From contig NC_073340.2 of the NCBI RefSeq assembly GCF_027580225.2, positions 16,562,001 through 16,626,000 on the forward strand: a DNA stretch of 64,000 bases, written 5' to 3'. The position numbers and the translations under genes were made by a program. The notes below the pieces were generated by a model. It searched no databases. It was not told the origin of the DNA and was given only the letters and a program-made list of their open reading frames with translations. Below are positions 1 through 28,800 of this stretch, in pieces (positions within the stretch are counted from its first letter, which is position 1; each line of letters starts with the position of its first letter). This DNA comes from Misgurnus anguillicaudatus (taxonomy: Eukaryota > Chordata > Actinopteri > Cypriniformes > Cobitidae).

Positions 1-135
1 TTCAGTGCTTTATTAAAAATTGATCATCATCATTGTGTTTCAAGTGCAAAAGGTGTGAGAGGATACATTAAATGTACAGCTAAATTGTATTATAGAATAA
101 TAATATAGAGATAAAGAGAGACGAGAGACACCCAC

Positions 136-10343
<10,208 letters not shown>

Positions 10344-11974
10344 CTACAATCACATGTGGCACATACTAGAAATCAGTGCGAAAACAAGCAACTCGCGGAA
10401 ATGAAAGACCCTGGTGGTTTTTATTATTGTTTTAAACTGTCACCCTTTTGCTTTTGTTCCTCGTGATAGCTTTGTTGTTTTTGCATTGATATACACACAG
10501 GGCTAAAATGGCTGATTTGTTGCTTTTGTCAGAGCGAATAACCTGTGATGTCAGATGGTTTGCCCGGAGCAGATGAATGCTGCTGGAATCGGCCGCGGCT
10601 GTAGCGCTGCTTTCAGCGAGCGACGCGGGCGTGTTTTAAAAGCTCGTGAGCAGCCTATCTAGACAGCATTTCTGATCTCTTCCGAGTCAGATCAGTCACA
10701 GGATCCACAAATGCTGTCTAGCTTACTAGGTTTTTAGACACAACGGCCGTTTATCAATCCGAAGGCTGCAGCCTGCGGAGGTCGCATGTGCTGCCTGCAT
10801 ACGTCACCAAGCCTGGTTTATTTAAGAAGACTGAGCATTACATTCGCAAGTCATAAGCATATTACAGCAATATACGATTAACTAAGAAAAATAGTCAACT
10901 TTATAATTGTTAATATTCGGAAATAAGACAGTCTTGATGACGTATGCACCCTGGAAATGTTACCTTCGCAGGCTGCAGCCATCGGATTGGGAAACGGCCA
11001 ACCTGTGACAGCTCAACGAGTTGGGATTGGCAAGTGTCAACCGAGCGCGACTGTAGGAATGAAAGTGTAACCGCAGCAAATCCCTACATATTTCTCAAAT
11101 ACACAAACCGATATCCGGATGAACCGACGTTTTTTAAACTGAAGATATACTCAGAGATTAGATACATTTTTAATCGACCATCATTTAAGATACGATTGTA
11201 ATTTTAATCCACTAGATGGCGCACGACTCCTTTAAATCCCAAAAGACCCTTGTGAGGAAGTGAGGAAAAATAAATAAAATTGGAAAAAATAAGTCTTTTA
11301 AATTACTGCATTTTTACTATGCAAACGCTAGTATTCATAATAATGTTATTTTTTTTTTACATTTCACGAAACCAAACACTGTGCCTTAAAATGTTTTTTT
11401 TTTTTTTACGGGAGCTTTAAAGGTCCGTAACTATTTAGTATGCGACAAGTTTTTATTATTGGCAATCTGTTTTGTGATTTACGTTTTGAAAATGTTAATT
11501 GTAAAATATAAAAGAGTTTTGCAAACGTAATACTTAATAATAATTTTTCAAATATATGCGTCAAGTTTTCACATACAGGCTTTTAGGTGTAAATACCAAC
11601 ACCACTTGATAAAAAGAGGAAATGCTATTAAATGACACAACAAAGGTTTACGTCAATCGAACTGCACTTAACCGCTTCCTCGTATTTTATCTGTTTTAAA
11701 TATTTTAATAGTACTGGTTTAAACTGGCATCGGGTCGGTCTGGTTTAAAATAATTAGAAATGAATGTGGTGACGAATCCACCGCAACACCTGAACAGCCG
11801 TGATGACGTCATTGCGCCAGCGTCATCATTAAATGGCCACACCCTTATCTGAGCTATGATTTGCAGACACACCACAGGCGGACGAGTCACGAGAGGATGT
11901 TAATAGTTTAATATTCCTAAATCGGATAAAGATTTTGAGTTTCATTTTGTGACGTATTGCTTAAAACAAGCCAA
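10344..11974. promoter_or_regulatory. Divergent promoter region between stambpl1 and ankrd22
   Basis: The two genes are head to head, with about 1.6 kb between the stambpl1 candidate exon and the ankrd22 start. A CpG-rich patch lies at about 10,560-10,640 (with CGGCCGCGG and GCGACGCGGGCG) and is the best candidate stambpl1 promoter. No clear TATA box was identified. About 10,700-10,995 looks like an inverted-repeat element with arms containing GAAGGCTGCAGCC, and A/T runs fill 11,330-11,560. The role is inferred from position and base composition only. Confidence 0.45.
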
Positions 11975-16650
<4,676 letters not shown>

Positions 16651-17100
16651 AAGTATTAAATGGTGATATTAGAAGGCTTGTATGTTACATGATGTGCAGC
16701 AGCAGTGTCCTTCTCATCTCCCTGGAGTTTTACATTGGATCAAAGTCAATACCCACATAAAACTTGCACTTTATCACATTCTCACAGATTGCATCACACT
16801 TACTGTTACAAAAATACATTTCTCACATAAATTATGTTGCTATACTGATTTCTATTTAAACATACTTGTGATTGACTGATTGTGGTTTTGTTAAGAGCAA
16901 TGAAGTTTTTCATATTAAACATTGAGAAAAGTGTACTGTGAATTCAGTTTTTTTTTAGATGTTACGCAGTTAAAGTTGGTTTTACTTACTGTAATAATAA
17001 GAATTTGGTTTGTGCTATATTGTTGAAGTTGCTAATAAAACAAACACATTTGTAGATTTGTATTAAGACAATAAAACTATGTAAGTTTTTCTGTATGATG
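16651..17100 (+). other. ankrd22: ankrd22 3' UTR and polyadenylation signals
   Basis: A/T-rich non-coding sequence follows the stop codon. AATAAA hexamers occur at 17034 and 17070, followed by T/G-rich sequence (TTTTTCTGTATGATG), the expected arrangement for a cleavage site near 17,060-17,095. The remaining roughly 480 bases up to the lipase stop codon show nothing else recognisable. Confidence 0.6.
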
Positions 17101-17581
17101 TCTCTTTCATTGTTGCATGTTTATTGGGCTTCATGTCATGATTTACAAACGTTTTAATTCTTTGACCAACATATGATTTCGTTGTTCAGTCTATTCAATT
17201 ATCCTTACACAAAATAAGTAAAATCAAAGATGAACATAAAAACATGTAATAATGCCATTTACATTAATAGATCATAAAATCGGCAATAAAATGCTATAGT
17301 ACAGCCAAAACGAGTAGTGGTTAGTAAAAGCTAAGCAAGAAAACATAGTTACCATTTCTTTGGAAAACCTCTGTCTTTGGATGACAAACTTTTAAAAGGC
17401 TCAGACTTGCAATAACATTCATAAATTGCAGACTAGGTTACCAGCCCCAAAAACAAAATAAAAATGTTACAGCACAAACAGTGAGGTAGAACATTAGTTT
17501 CAGCTCACAAGATACAAACCGTAATTAATGCTTGAAGCTAACGCTGCTGTTAAAACCTGACGTTCAAACAAAATGTCCCCG

Positions 17582-17815
17582 TCATGCATTCTGTCTCATG
17601 AGTTCTATCATTTTGTTGTACATTTCCTGTGGGGCGTCCAAGCCCCAGATGAAGTCCAGATGCTCCCAGTGTTCGATGTTGCGGTGATACACCAATTTAG
17701 GTATCTGTGTAAGCAACACAGCCACGTCCTTAGGATCTGCCAGAGTGTCCTGTCCACCCGACCACAGAGCTGTGGGTACCATCATGTCCTGTATGTTGTA
17801 CACAGGAGGGGTCGA
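17582..17815 (-). CDS. lipf: lipase exon 9: Asp and His of the triad, stop
   Basis: The exon has 77 codons and a TGA. It reads [20 protein letters not shown], then [11 protein letters not shown] and [20 protein letters not shown]. The Asp in LADP and the His in EHLDF match the triad of gastric lipase. The acceptor is CTATGTAG. Confidence 0.96.
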   Translation of the reverse strand, partial: STPPVYNIQDMMVPTALWSGGQDTLADPKDVAVLLTQIPKLVYHRNIEHWEHLDFIWGLDAPQEMYNKMIELMRQNA

Positions 17816-20800
17816 CTACATAGAGAGAAAAAAAAACATTGAATAGGACAAGAATGAAACTAAGTCTCAGTGAATGGGACACGTTAAATGTGCACTGTAG
17901 TTAGTGGGGGAAATAGCTTGATTACCTGATTATAATGTGCCATATTTCCAGCTTTTCCATAATCGTACGCCATCAGTTTACCATATTTCACAGCCTGTTC
18001 CAACAATACAAGCAAAGCATTAAAAATCAAATTAAAGTAGGAAGTAAGAAAAAAATCGATATACTTTAAAATTTATATGTAAAAGCAAATGTTGCTGTGT
18101 CTAATTGACATCTGTGTTAATAAATGTTGGCAATGTGTAGAACATAATGTGTTTAAGCTAATTTTCTCTCTTTATAGGTTCCCAACATTACCTCATCTTA
18201 CAGGAATTCTCATTTATTTTATGAGGTGGCTAATCTGTATAAATCCATACAACACGAATCCTACAAATATGTATGATGATGATGATGATGATTTGATCTT
18301 AACCAAATGTCATTCTCTAACTCCAACCATCAGTCTTTAATTGCATTTAAAGGGACGTTCCACCTTTTTTGAAAATATGCTCATTTTCCAGCTCCTCTAA
18401 AGTTAAACATCTGAATCTTACCATTTTGGAATCCACTCAGCCGATCTCCGGGTCCGGCGCCAGCACTCCCAGCACAGCTTAGCACACTCCATTGAATCTG
18501 ATTTCAATATTTGAAATCTGAGTTTCAATATTTTTCCTATTTAAAACTTGACTCTTCTGTAGTTACATTGTGTACTAAGACCGACGGAAAATTAAAAGTT
18601 GGGATTTTCTAGGCAGATATGCTAGGAACTATACTCTCAAACTGGCACAAAAATCAATGACTTTGCTGATGTAACATGACTGCAGCCGGCGTAGTGATAT
18701 TACGCACTGCCCGAAATTAGTCCTATTGGTTACTTTCAATAGCAGGGGACTAATTTCGGGCACTGCGTAACAGTCAATTGTCTGTCGGTCCCAGTACACA
18801 ATGCAACTACAGAAGAGCCAAGCCTCAAATAGGAAAAATATCGAAACTCTTTGGGTATTTTTTGGTGTGATGCTAATGGTCTAATCAGATTCAATGGATT
18901 GTGCTAAGCTATGCTAAAAAAATTGCTAGCGCCAGACCCAGAGAGCAGCCGAATGGATTCCAAAACGGCAAGATTCAGGGGCCTCATTTATAAAATGCTG
19001 CGTAAAAACCATCCTACATTTGATCTTACGATCATTTAACAAAAATGCGTACGTGTGATTCATAAACCGAACTTATGCGCAGAAAACGCACGTACCCCTT
19101 TCCAACTTATAAATCGCAAATGAACTTGTGCGCGCAGCCGAGCAGTTTCAGATCTCCGCCTTTACACGATGCGTAATTAATGTCAGACATATAAAAGATC
19201 GCTTATCAATGTTTAAACCCAATTTCAAACAGCAAGAATGGCTTATATTTCCAAAAACCTGCAGCAATCAGACAAGCAAAAGTCCGTACGTCTGCTCAGA
19301 CCATGACGTGGTGCTAAGCACTTTTCCACGTCAAAGACAGTTTTTATAAATATGGACTTTGTGATTTTTTGCCCACGCACACTTTACGATCAAATCTGTG
19401 CGTATGCACGCTTTATAAATGAGGCCCCAGATGTTTAACTCTAGGGGATCCGAAAATTAGCATATTTAAAAAAAAGTCCCTTTAAGATATATTTTTGTCA
19501 CCCTGTCTATGAAAATCCATCATAAAAGTCATTTTATAATGATTTACGGTTCCCTACATAAAATTATCCTACATTATGTAAAGTACAATCAAAATATAAC
19601 CTTGATATCTTTAATATTGACTAATGTTGATATCTTTACTATTGCCTGGATTTTACAGACAGTGTCACATAAATTGGTTGCGCAGCCTACAGAGATGACC
19701 TGTATAACATTTCACAACAGGTTGTATATGAATATAACTGTGTATGTAAGTGAAGCAATAATGAAGGCCCACCCCTAAACCCAACATCAGTGGGGTGAAA
19801 GCAGATTTTACGCTATGTACTAGTCACGCCATAATAATATTATATAATGCAATGATGAGACAAGTGTTGAAAGACAAAGTTACATGGAAAACAATGTTTT
19901 ATCTTGAATTGAATTTGTTAAAAGTGGTAAACCGAAACCAGTGCATTAACTCTTTCGCCGCCATTGACGAGATATCTCGTCAATTAAGAGAAAACACTTC
20001 CCCGCCAATGACGAGATTTTCCGTCTTTCCGCAATACCACTATTATCCACCAGGCGCACTTCCACAACTTATACAACCCGGAAGTAGCGCCTCACGTGAA
20101 AGAGAAAGAACTCTGTGTTTGTTTTAAAGATCGCTCTGCATCTGATCTCTATCAAAAGTCCTTTGCAAAAATGGAATTATCTCAGCTTTTTGCTTAAAAT
20201 TGGGTGTTTTTGAAGAAACCTACCCAAGTTTGAGAGGTGATTACAAGAGAACTAATGAAGGTAGGATGAAATGTTTTGTTTTTTTTTTAAAGCAAGGGTC
20301 TGTTCTTTCATCTGATATATTGTTTGTTTATATATTTAAAGAAGAACATTTTCTGGAAGGCATTAAACTTTTGTGAAAATCATGAAAAATGCTGGCACTG
20401 GCTGGCAACTTTTTTTTAAAACGCTGGCAGGGAAAGAGTTAAATTGGTAACCATTAAGCAGAGTTTCTTCCCAGACTAAGACGTTTCCTTTAAAAAGAAA
20501 TGAAACTAATACATTGCATGTCCCCTTCAAGCATTAAAGTAATGTTGCAGAACAGGTCCAGTAAAATGTTAAACATCTGAACAAAGACCTTATGTGACAT
20601 CAGAGAGGCTCTTCTTATCTTACTCTGATACTATCAAAAAAACATCACTTGTTGGTCTAATGTGAAAACCCTGACTTTAAAAGTACTGCAGATGGAAAAG
20701 AGAGTAAAAACACAAAGATCATTTACCTGAGCCCACTGAACCATGTTCTGTACCGAGGTTCCGGCTGGGCAGTGTGTCGTGTACACGGGTGTTCTGGTCT

Positions 20801-22795
20801 GAAGACAATAGAAAAATAAACATTCTCAATAACACCAGGATAAAAGAGCATATTGAAAGTTGGCATTTTTGAAAGTTGAACACAGTCTTTGTGTCTAAAG
20901 ATATATTAAAGCTTGAGTGGTATGTGTATAGATTGGATATACAATAAGCATTTACCTGTAAAAAGGGATAGTTCACCCAAAAATAAAAATTCTGTCACCT
21001 AATGTTGTTCCAAATCTGTACAAATTTCTTTGTTGTGCTGAACACAAAGAAAGATTTTTGAGCAAAGTTTGTAACCAAACAGTTGGAAGTCACCTACTAT
21101 GGAAGTCAATGGTGCACTTGCTTCCTGCATAATTACAAATATTTTATTTTCCGTTGTTCCACAGAACAAAGAAATGTATAAAGGTTTAGAACAACATTAG
21201 GGTGAGTAAATGTTGTACTATCTCTTTAAGACATAGGATGTTGCTATCTGGGTGTTAAGGTGTCCGGGTGGTTGTTAAACAGATATCGTATGACTTTAGT
21301 AGACTTGAGAAATAATGCATGAGTTGAAATTTCCCTTTTGGAAATGTTGTCATACCATGTTTAGGTTCTTCTCATCGAAACCGCACAGGAGAAAGAAGAC
21401 GTTTCCACAGAGCACGCTCAAAGGCTTTCTACTGCAGAACTCAGTGGCAAAAAACTTGATCAGGTAATTCTGAGGAAAGAAGTCTTTCTGTCCAAATAGA
21501 TCCCAAATGTAAAGAAATGTGATTGTGCTGATAAAAATGGTAAATGACCATCACATTAGAGTTGTAATATAAATAAACTGCTCACCCAAATCAGAAACTC
21601 TGGAATAACAGCTAACTTGGTCATTGGGCTTTTTGTCATTGCCACTGTGGCAACAGGAGCCAGAGCGAAGAACATCTTGATTTTACTGGCCAGCTCCGGC
21701 ATCGTGGAGAAAGCCATGAAGGCTTAGATACAAGAGTGAAGAACAGCAAGTAATACATCAACACTACATGTATAGACACTTTAATTCAGAGCTACCTACA
21801 ATCCATATTTATTTTTCACTCTCTTTATTTAGATACAATCAGAAAGTACCGGACAAATGTACAGTAAATTATAGGCTGTTATTTTACTGCGTAAACGCTC
21901 ACTTTCGAATGCACAACCTTGTAGAGTATATACGTTTATTTGATTCAAACATGTACATGGATGTCCAATATGGTGTAACATTATGGTGTTAGTGTAAATC
22001 AGGGGTCACCAATCCTGGTCCTGGAGGACCACCTTAATTAGCTGCTTCAGGCGTGTTTGATTAGGGTAACTTGGAGCTAAACTCTGCAGAGACACCGGCC
22101 CTCCAGGACCAGGATTGGTGACAACCGGTGACTTCTTTTTTTTGAGGGCGCTCGATACGAAGTTTGTCACAACATGTATGTAGCCCGTCATGTGTGTGGT
22201 TCCTTTTTTCATGTGCGCTTTGAGAGATCGTGCGTGCATCACGTGTCCTGCCAAAACAAGTGCCCGCTGCAGACGCGCCCAAAGGGTTTATGATAAAAGA
22301 GACGCTCGCATTTGCCAGATCTCATGCGTAATCAAAGTTTAATGTTAAGGGAGTGTCTTGCGTCTCTTTTATCATAAACGTCTTTGACGCGTATGCAGCA
22401 GGCACCCACCCTGATAAAACACGTGATGCACAAAGGATCTCTCGACACGCAGGACACATATTTTGGAAAAGGGAACCACACACATGATACTCCGAACACT
22501 TATTTTGAATTGGCGCCCCTCGGATGAGGAGTCACGAGCCGCCACTGGTGACCACTGGTGTAAATACATACATAAATGCATAAATTAGTTAATAAATGTA
22601 GAAATGAATGTAGTATAACAGAAATGGTGCAAAAATAATAACATTAAAAGTTAATGCTTTTGACCAAATTTTATACTATTTAATTATGTAGGCATTTATT
22701 TATTTCTGCATTTATGTATTTATTCATTATTTTATTTCTATATTTATTTATTTATTTCTGCATTTATGAATTTATTCATTATTTCACTTCTATAT

Positions 22796-22826
<31 letters not shown>

Positions 22827-25800
22827 TTTCTGCATTTCTGCATTTATTATTTTACGTCTATATTTACTTATTAATTTCTGCCTTTATGTATTTATTCCTT
22901 ATTATACTTCTATATTTATTTATTTATGCATTTATTCATTGTTTTATTTCTATATTTATTTATTTATTTATGCATTTATGTGATTTTATTCATCATTTTA
23001 TTTCTATATGTATTTATTTATGTATGTATGTATTTGTTTATTTATTTATGCATTTCTAAAGTTATTTATTTACACTTTTTTTGTGTCATTTTTCATCCAA
23101 CATAGCATACGTGTAAAAAATGGAGCATACTTCGGCCTTAAAAAAACTAAACAAAATAGCTTCTTCAGGCAAAAGTCAGTATTTAGTGTGAATACTGGCA
23201 GTAAACACATCCTGAACACTTCTGAGGAGACTGAAGTCCTGATGTCATTAGATTAGATTTAGAAATTAAGATTTAATTTCATTTAGGTTAAGAGAGCCTG
23301 CAGGTTCCTGCTATTCCTTAAGTGTATGGGAAGGTCACACCTACAACGTACTGCATACAAATTTCCTGTATTTTCTGTCTGTATTCTAATAAAGAGACTG
23401 ATATATTATTATATATGGTCACTATACCATTGCAAAAACAGCACACAGTATTGTACATTTTAACAGTATGTGTGCCCCAAGGAATAAAACCCATAACCTT
23501 GGCATTGCTAAGATTCATGCTTAACAAGTTACAGGTAATACAGTATACTGCATAGTACTGATACTGATCGCTAGCAAACAGAAGTTACAATGCTTGAAAT
23601 ATTATGCAAAAGTATAGTGGCACCTGGGACTTACTCCTTTACAAAATAACAGATCCAGCAATTCAACAGTCAACACAAGAGGATGCATAAGTAGGATAAG
23701 CATATTTTGTAGACCACTGATTTAATGAATAGAAACCCAGTCTCCCAATTCAACAAATAAGAAGAGAATGAGTGATACCAATAGTGGTTCCCTGGGAATG
23801 GCCAACGTAAAAGATTTGCTTCTGGCCAGTGGTCTCTGTAATGAAGTTTATCACTGCAGGAAGATCCTTTTTAGCCATTTCATCGTGACTGCATTGCACA
23901 GACACAGCAACAAACAGAGAAATACAAATTTTCAGTTCTAGGTTCTGTTTCATATGTTATTAATCCAAATGAGAATTGAGCATGAAAACTATTATGTGCT
24001 TTTCCAAAATTAAAATGCTTTCAAGGGAGCAAATGAATTGTGTTCAAATTAAACACAGGTTTTAGGCTTTGCATTTATTGGGACCCAATCTGGATATGCA
24101 TGCATGTTTAAGATTGGTTTGTGCAAGACTATGATTTTAAATGTGCTATAAAGTTATTTTTGTATAAAATTTTAATTTCGAATGGGTGTTTAATATTTAG
24201 GGTTTAATTTTAAAGACCCTCATGTGGGTCTTTTATTCTGAAATGCTGTGCATTGCTAGCACTGTAATAAGTGTTTTTAACAAGACATACTAAAATAATA
24301 TGATGTAATACACCCTACTAATAAATATCACACATATACAGTACCTGAACTCCCAGTATTCATTTTTTTTAGGGTTAAGGTGCTTATGTTTTCTGGACCA
24401 GGTGTTCCCACGACTGTTGCCGATCCACACATCAAATCCAGCATCTGCTAATACGAAGCCCAGGCTTGTGTTGGGAAGGTTTGTTACCCAGTTACTTCCA
24501 GCAGCAAGGAGACCATGTTGAAGGAACACCACAGGTTTGACTTCTGCAATAAAACATACTGGATTACCAGACCGATAAAAAGTTAAAGTTGCACTAAACC
24601 AGTGGTTCTCAATCCTGGTCCTGGAGGTCCACTGCTCTGCACATTTTGAATGTCTCTCTTATCTGACAGACAATGAGATCTCTGCTAATGAGCTGATGAT
24701 TTGAATCAGCTGTGTTAAACAAGAGAGACATACAAAATGTGCAGAGCAGTGGACCTCCAGGACCAGGATTGAGAACCACTGCACTAAACCTTTCAATGGA
24801 TGTGAATTGAATCATCTTGTGACGTTGGCCAGCAGAGGGGGCTTGTGCATAAACTATCGTCCCATCATGCCATCCTTTCTTTTTTGGGAACTTTATCGCA
24901 AATATCTGTCAAACACAGGATGTGAGCCGGTCCTCTTAGTAGCACAAACAGACCTTGGGCTGATAGCATTGTTTTACTTCATACCAGCCATTCCTTATAC
25001 CCCCCTTAAACCCCTCAACTCATACAGCAAGATTTGGGCAACGGTGCAGACACTTAACATTTTACATAACTGCAGAATAATCCCACGAGTGTTGCACAAT
25101 GGTTCACAGTAGGGTTTATAGGAAATAAAGTTCATAGGAAGGAAATTACTGCTTTAAACGTACTATCATTAAATCATTAAAGTGAATAAATTATTAACAA
25201 AAATCTATGTAGGTTTAACCAATATGCACTTTCCCAAGTGAGTCTCTAGCCAACTGTCTCACTTGGTGCTAAAAACATTGCAGTCCCCTGGCGTTTCTTT
25301 TGAGTCGTGCAGCACAACGTCCCCTATGACTTGGAGAAGTGGGACAGCAGGAAATGAGATGCATCTTCAGTGCACCACCTTCAACGTGCTTATCACGTCA
25401 CAGTGCTCGTCGCCAGCCATCCACTGAACGACAGATTGATGGCTTTTTACTTATTTATCACGAATCAGAATGCATTATTTACATCCCAGCGAACATAAGC
25501 GCACCCACAGGCCGCCTTAAGAGGGCTGTAAAACAAAAATGGCACACGGTTCATATTGTTAAGATGGTCTTCAAAATTCCCCAGCTTCCTGATTAAGCAC
25601 GGCTGCAAACGTACCGAACGCATTTCCTTGCATTCATTTGCATAAGCCAATTTCCGATTTATTCTGAAGGTCAACTCAAGAACCCAGCCAACAATAGTCT
25701 GATACAATGACTAAAACTAGAAGATGCGCGAGGCCAAAGTTTCTCAAAAGACCTCAAATCCTCTGGCAGAGGGATTTGTGTCTGAGAAATTCTCATTTAA

Positions 25801-28800
25801 AATAACACGAGAAATTGTGTTAGCACAATGAAGGAGGGTGGAAGCTAATGTATGACTGCTGAATTGGTTTTCCGCTCCAGTGGGATCCCTGGTGAGATCA
25901 GCACGAGAGCACGAGCTTTAGAGATCTCTTTGCTCATTAATGAAATATGGGCAGCACTAAATAACAACTGAATACTGATGCCAGAAACAGACTGATTCCT
26001 TAGGGTTGCGAATATTATACTATATCATGCATTCAGCTACATTGTAACTGAACTGATTTCAACCTGCAGTATCATCACAGACTTTCTATTGAAATTAGTA
26101 TATATCTGAGGACAGAGCAGGTAGAATAACATCAGGGGCCGTATTCACAAAGAATTTTAAGGCTAAAAGTAGCTCCTAACTGGCAAATTTTAGGAGCAAC
26201 TCCTAAAAATAATGGGCGTGTCACTCCTAACTTTAGGACTCCTAATTTTTTTCACTAAAAGTAATTCACGAAGCATTTTAGCCCTAAAAGTAGCACCTAA
26301 GTCTGGGACAGCTTAAAAGAAGTCGAGAGGACTCCTAACTCACTAAGACCTATTCACAAAGAATCCTAAAGGCTTAGGTGCTGTCTGATCCTCCTTAACA
26401 CGGACAGTTTCACCAACTCAAAAGCTTTGCCTAGACTTAAAAGCACACTTTAATGTAAGCATATTGTTTATGACATTTGTTTTTTACAATTCATTACATT
26501 CATGACAAGCAGGAAGTTTTTAGAATTACATGAAACAATAATGATATTATGATATTATATATTTAATATTGTACACCAACGCCATGCTTGCCCGTTTAAA
26601 GGCTGCAATCTCAACCCTTGACTGCGATTGTAATGCATACCACCGCCTCTCGCAGTCGTCCGAGTCCGCGACATAAGCGGGAATGCTGCATTGATCTGCA
26701 AACAAATCCTCTCCCCATGCGCGGGTTGATCCGAAATGAGCGTGTGCCTGCGGTTACGAGTCATCCAAAAATATTTTTTATGATATTCGGGTCGCGGTCG
26801 GTCGGGTCTTTGAAATAAAAATGCCAGTAAACTATTTTAAAGAAGTACTACTTAAAAAAAAAATGGGGGCCAGGGAGCGGGTCGGGTATATATCATATAA
26901 ATGTATGATCCAGCGTCTATTGGGCTTTTGGCGAGTTCATAATCCACCGTCATTTATTTATTACATTAGGCTTCTTCAATATGGCAACAGTTCCTTGCTT
27001 TAAGTAGTTTATTTAGGCTAATAGGATGTAAATTAATCAAGCAAGTGTTAATGCAATGTCATTTTTTATTATTAGGCAATTGGCGATCTTAATTTGGGCT
27101 ACCTTGATTTAATTTAATTTCATTTATGACTTTTCTTTTATATATACATTTCGATGGCATTACTATTATTATTTTGTGTAGGACACAGACATATTTTGAT
27201 GTTGTAATTCCATGATTTGGTGCGTCTGTGTTATGTTCCGCATGACAGCCTGTCACCAATCACCGTGGTCATTGCGAGGCAGCTCGTGCATGAGAATTAA
27301 CGTCATCCGTAGCGACGGAGACTCACTCTTAGTTTAGGAGTTATCATTTTTCCTTACTAAAAGTTGGTCTGAAAGGCGTTGTGAATAACTTTTAAGAGAA
27401 AACTCCTAGCTAAAATCTTTTAGTGCGATTTAAGAGTACTCTTAGTGGTAAGATAAAATTCTTTGTGAATACGGCCCCTGATCTGTAGGTAATAGGTAGG
27501 GATGTTAACTTATTTACTTTTTTCCAGCTTCTATGGGCCCTATCATACAGCCGGCGCAATGTGCAACGCAAATGTTTTTGCTAGTTTCAGCCTGGCCCAG
27601 TTATCATTTTCACGTCTAGCGCAACGCTATTTAAATAGCAAATGCACTTGCAGCCATTTGGGCGTGTTGGTCTGAAAACGCATTGTTGGCACATTGCTAT
27701 TACTTTTACTTTATTAACTAATACATGGTCTAAAGTCAAATTTTGTTATTTAAAGAGCGCGTTAGTACTATGCGTCTATAAATATTATATCATTAAAATG
27801 TAAAAGATTATTATTGAGTCTCTTGGACAAAGATGAGGACAGTTTACAGACTTTAGAAGTCATGAAGCTAAGATCAGCTGGCAGAAGAGCTGCTTCACCT
27901 TTAATTTTTTGAATATTTGTAAAGAAAAAAATGAGAAAACTCGTCAATTAAGGGAAAACGCTTCCCCGCCAATGACGAGTATTTCCGGCTTTCTGCAATA
28001 CCGCTTTTATCCACTCATGTGAAAGAGAAAGAACTCTGTGTATGTTTTAAAGATCGCTTTGCATCTGATCTCTATCAAAAGTCCTTCACAAAAATGGAAT
28101 TATTTCAGCTTTTTGCTCAAAATTGGGTGTTTTTTGAAGAAACCTACCCATATTTGGAAAGTAATAAAAAGAGAACTAATAAAGGTAGGATGAAACAGGT
28201 TTTTTGTTTGAAAGCAGAGGGTCTGTTCTTTCATTTGATATATTGTAGGTTTATATATTTAAAGAAGAACATTTACTGGAAGGCATTAAACTTTTGTGAA
28301 AATCATGAAAAATGCTGGCGCTGGCTTGCAACTTAAAAAAAAAAAAACGCTGGCGGGGAAAGAGTTAAAGAGAACCAAAGCTTTTATTACAAAAATAACA
28401 ATTTCTATAAATAAAAAACATTAATCTTAAACTGGCTTTTACGCTGGCAGTTTTTACACTTACAAACTCTGCTATGTTAATAGAGCACCCAAAACATACC
28501 CATTACTCATAAGGAGAATAGGAACAACCCTTTTAGACTGTGGGGCAGGCGCATAGACCATTTGTCGCATCGTTGAACTAGCAAAAGTGGATTCGGACAC
28601 ACCTTAAGGGGACACTCCACTTTTTTGAAAAAAAAGCTAATTTTACAGCTTTAAATTTACAGAGTTAAACATTTGATTCGTACCATTTTGGAATCCATTA
28701 AGCTGATCTCCGGGTCTGGCGCTAGCACTTTTAGCATAGCTTACCATAATCCATTCAATCTGATTAGACCATTAGTATCGCGCCTAAAGAGTTTCGATAT

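Noticed and set aside
22714..23256. Hydrophobic LFIYLFIY frames suggesting a membrane protein
   Set aside because: Produced by the (TTTA)n low-complexity tract. No splice or start context.
28019..28336. 105-codon plus-strand frame
   Set aside because: Lies inside a TTAA-flanked MITE; the related copy at 19,950 has a broken frame, so no selection on coding is evident.
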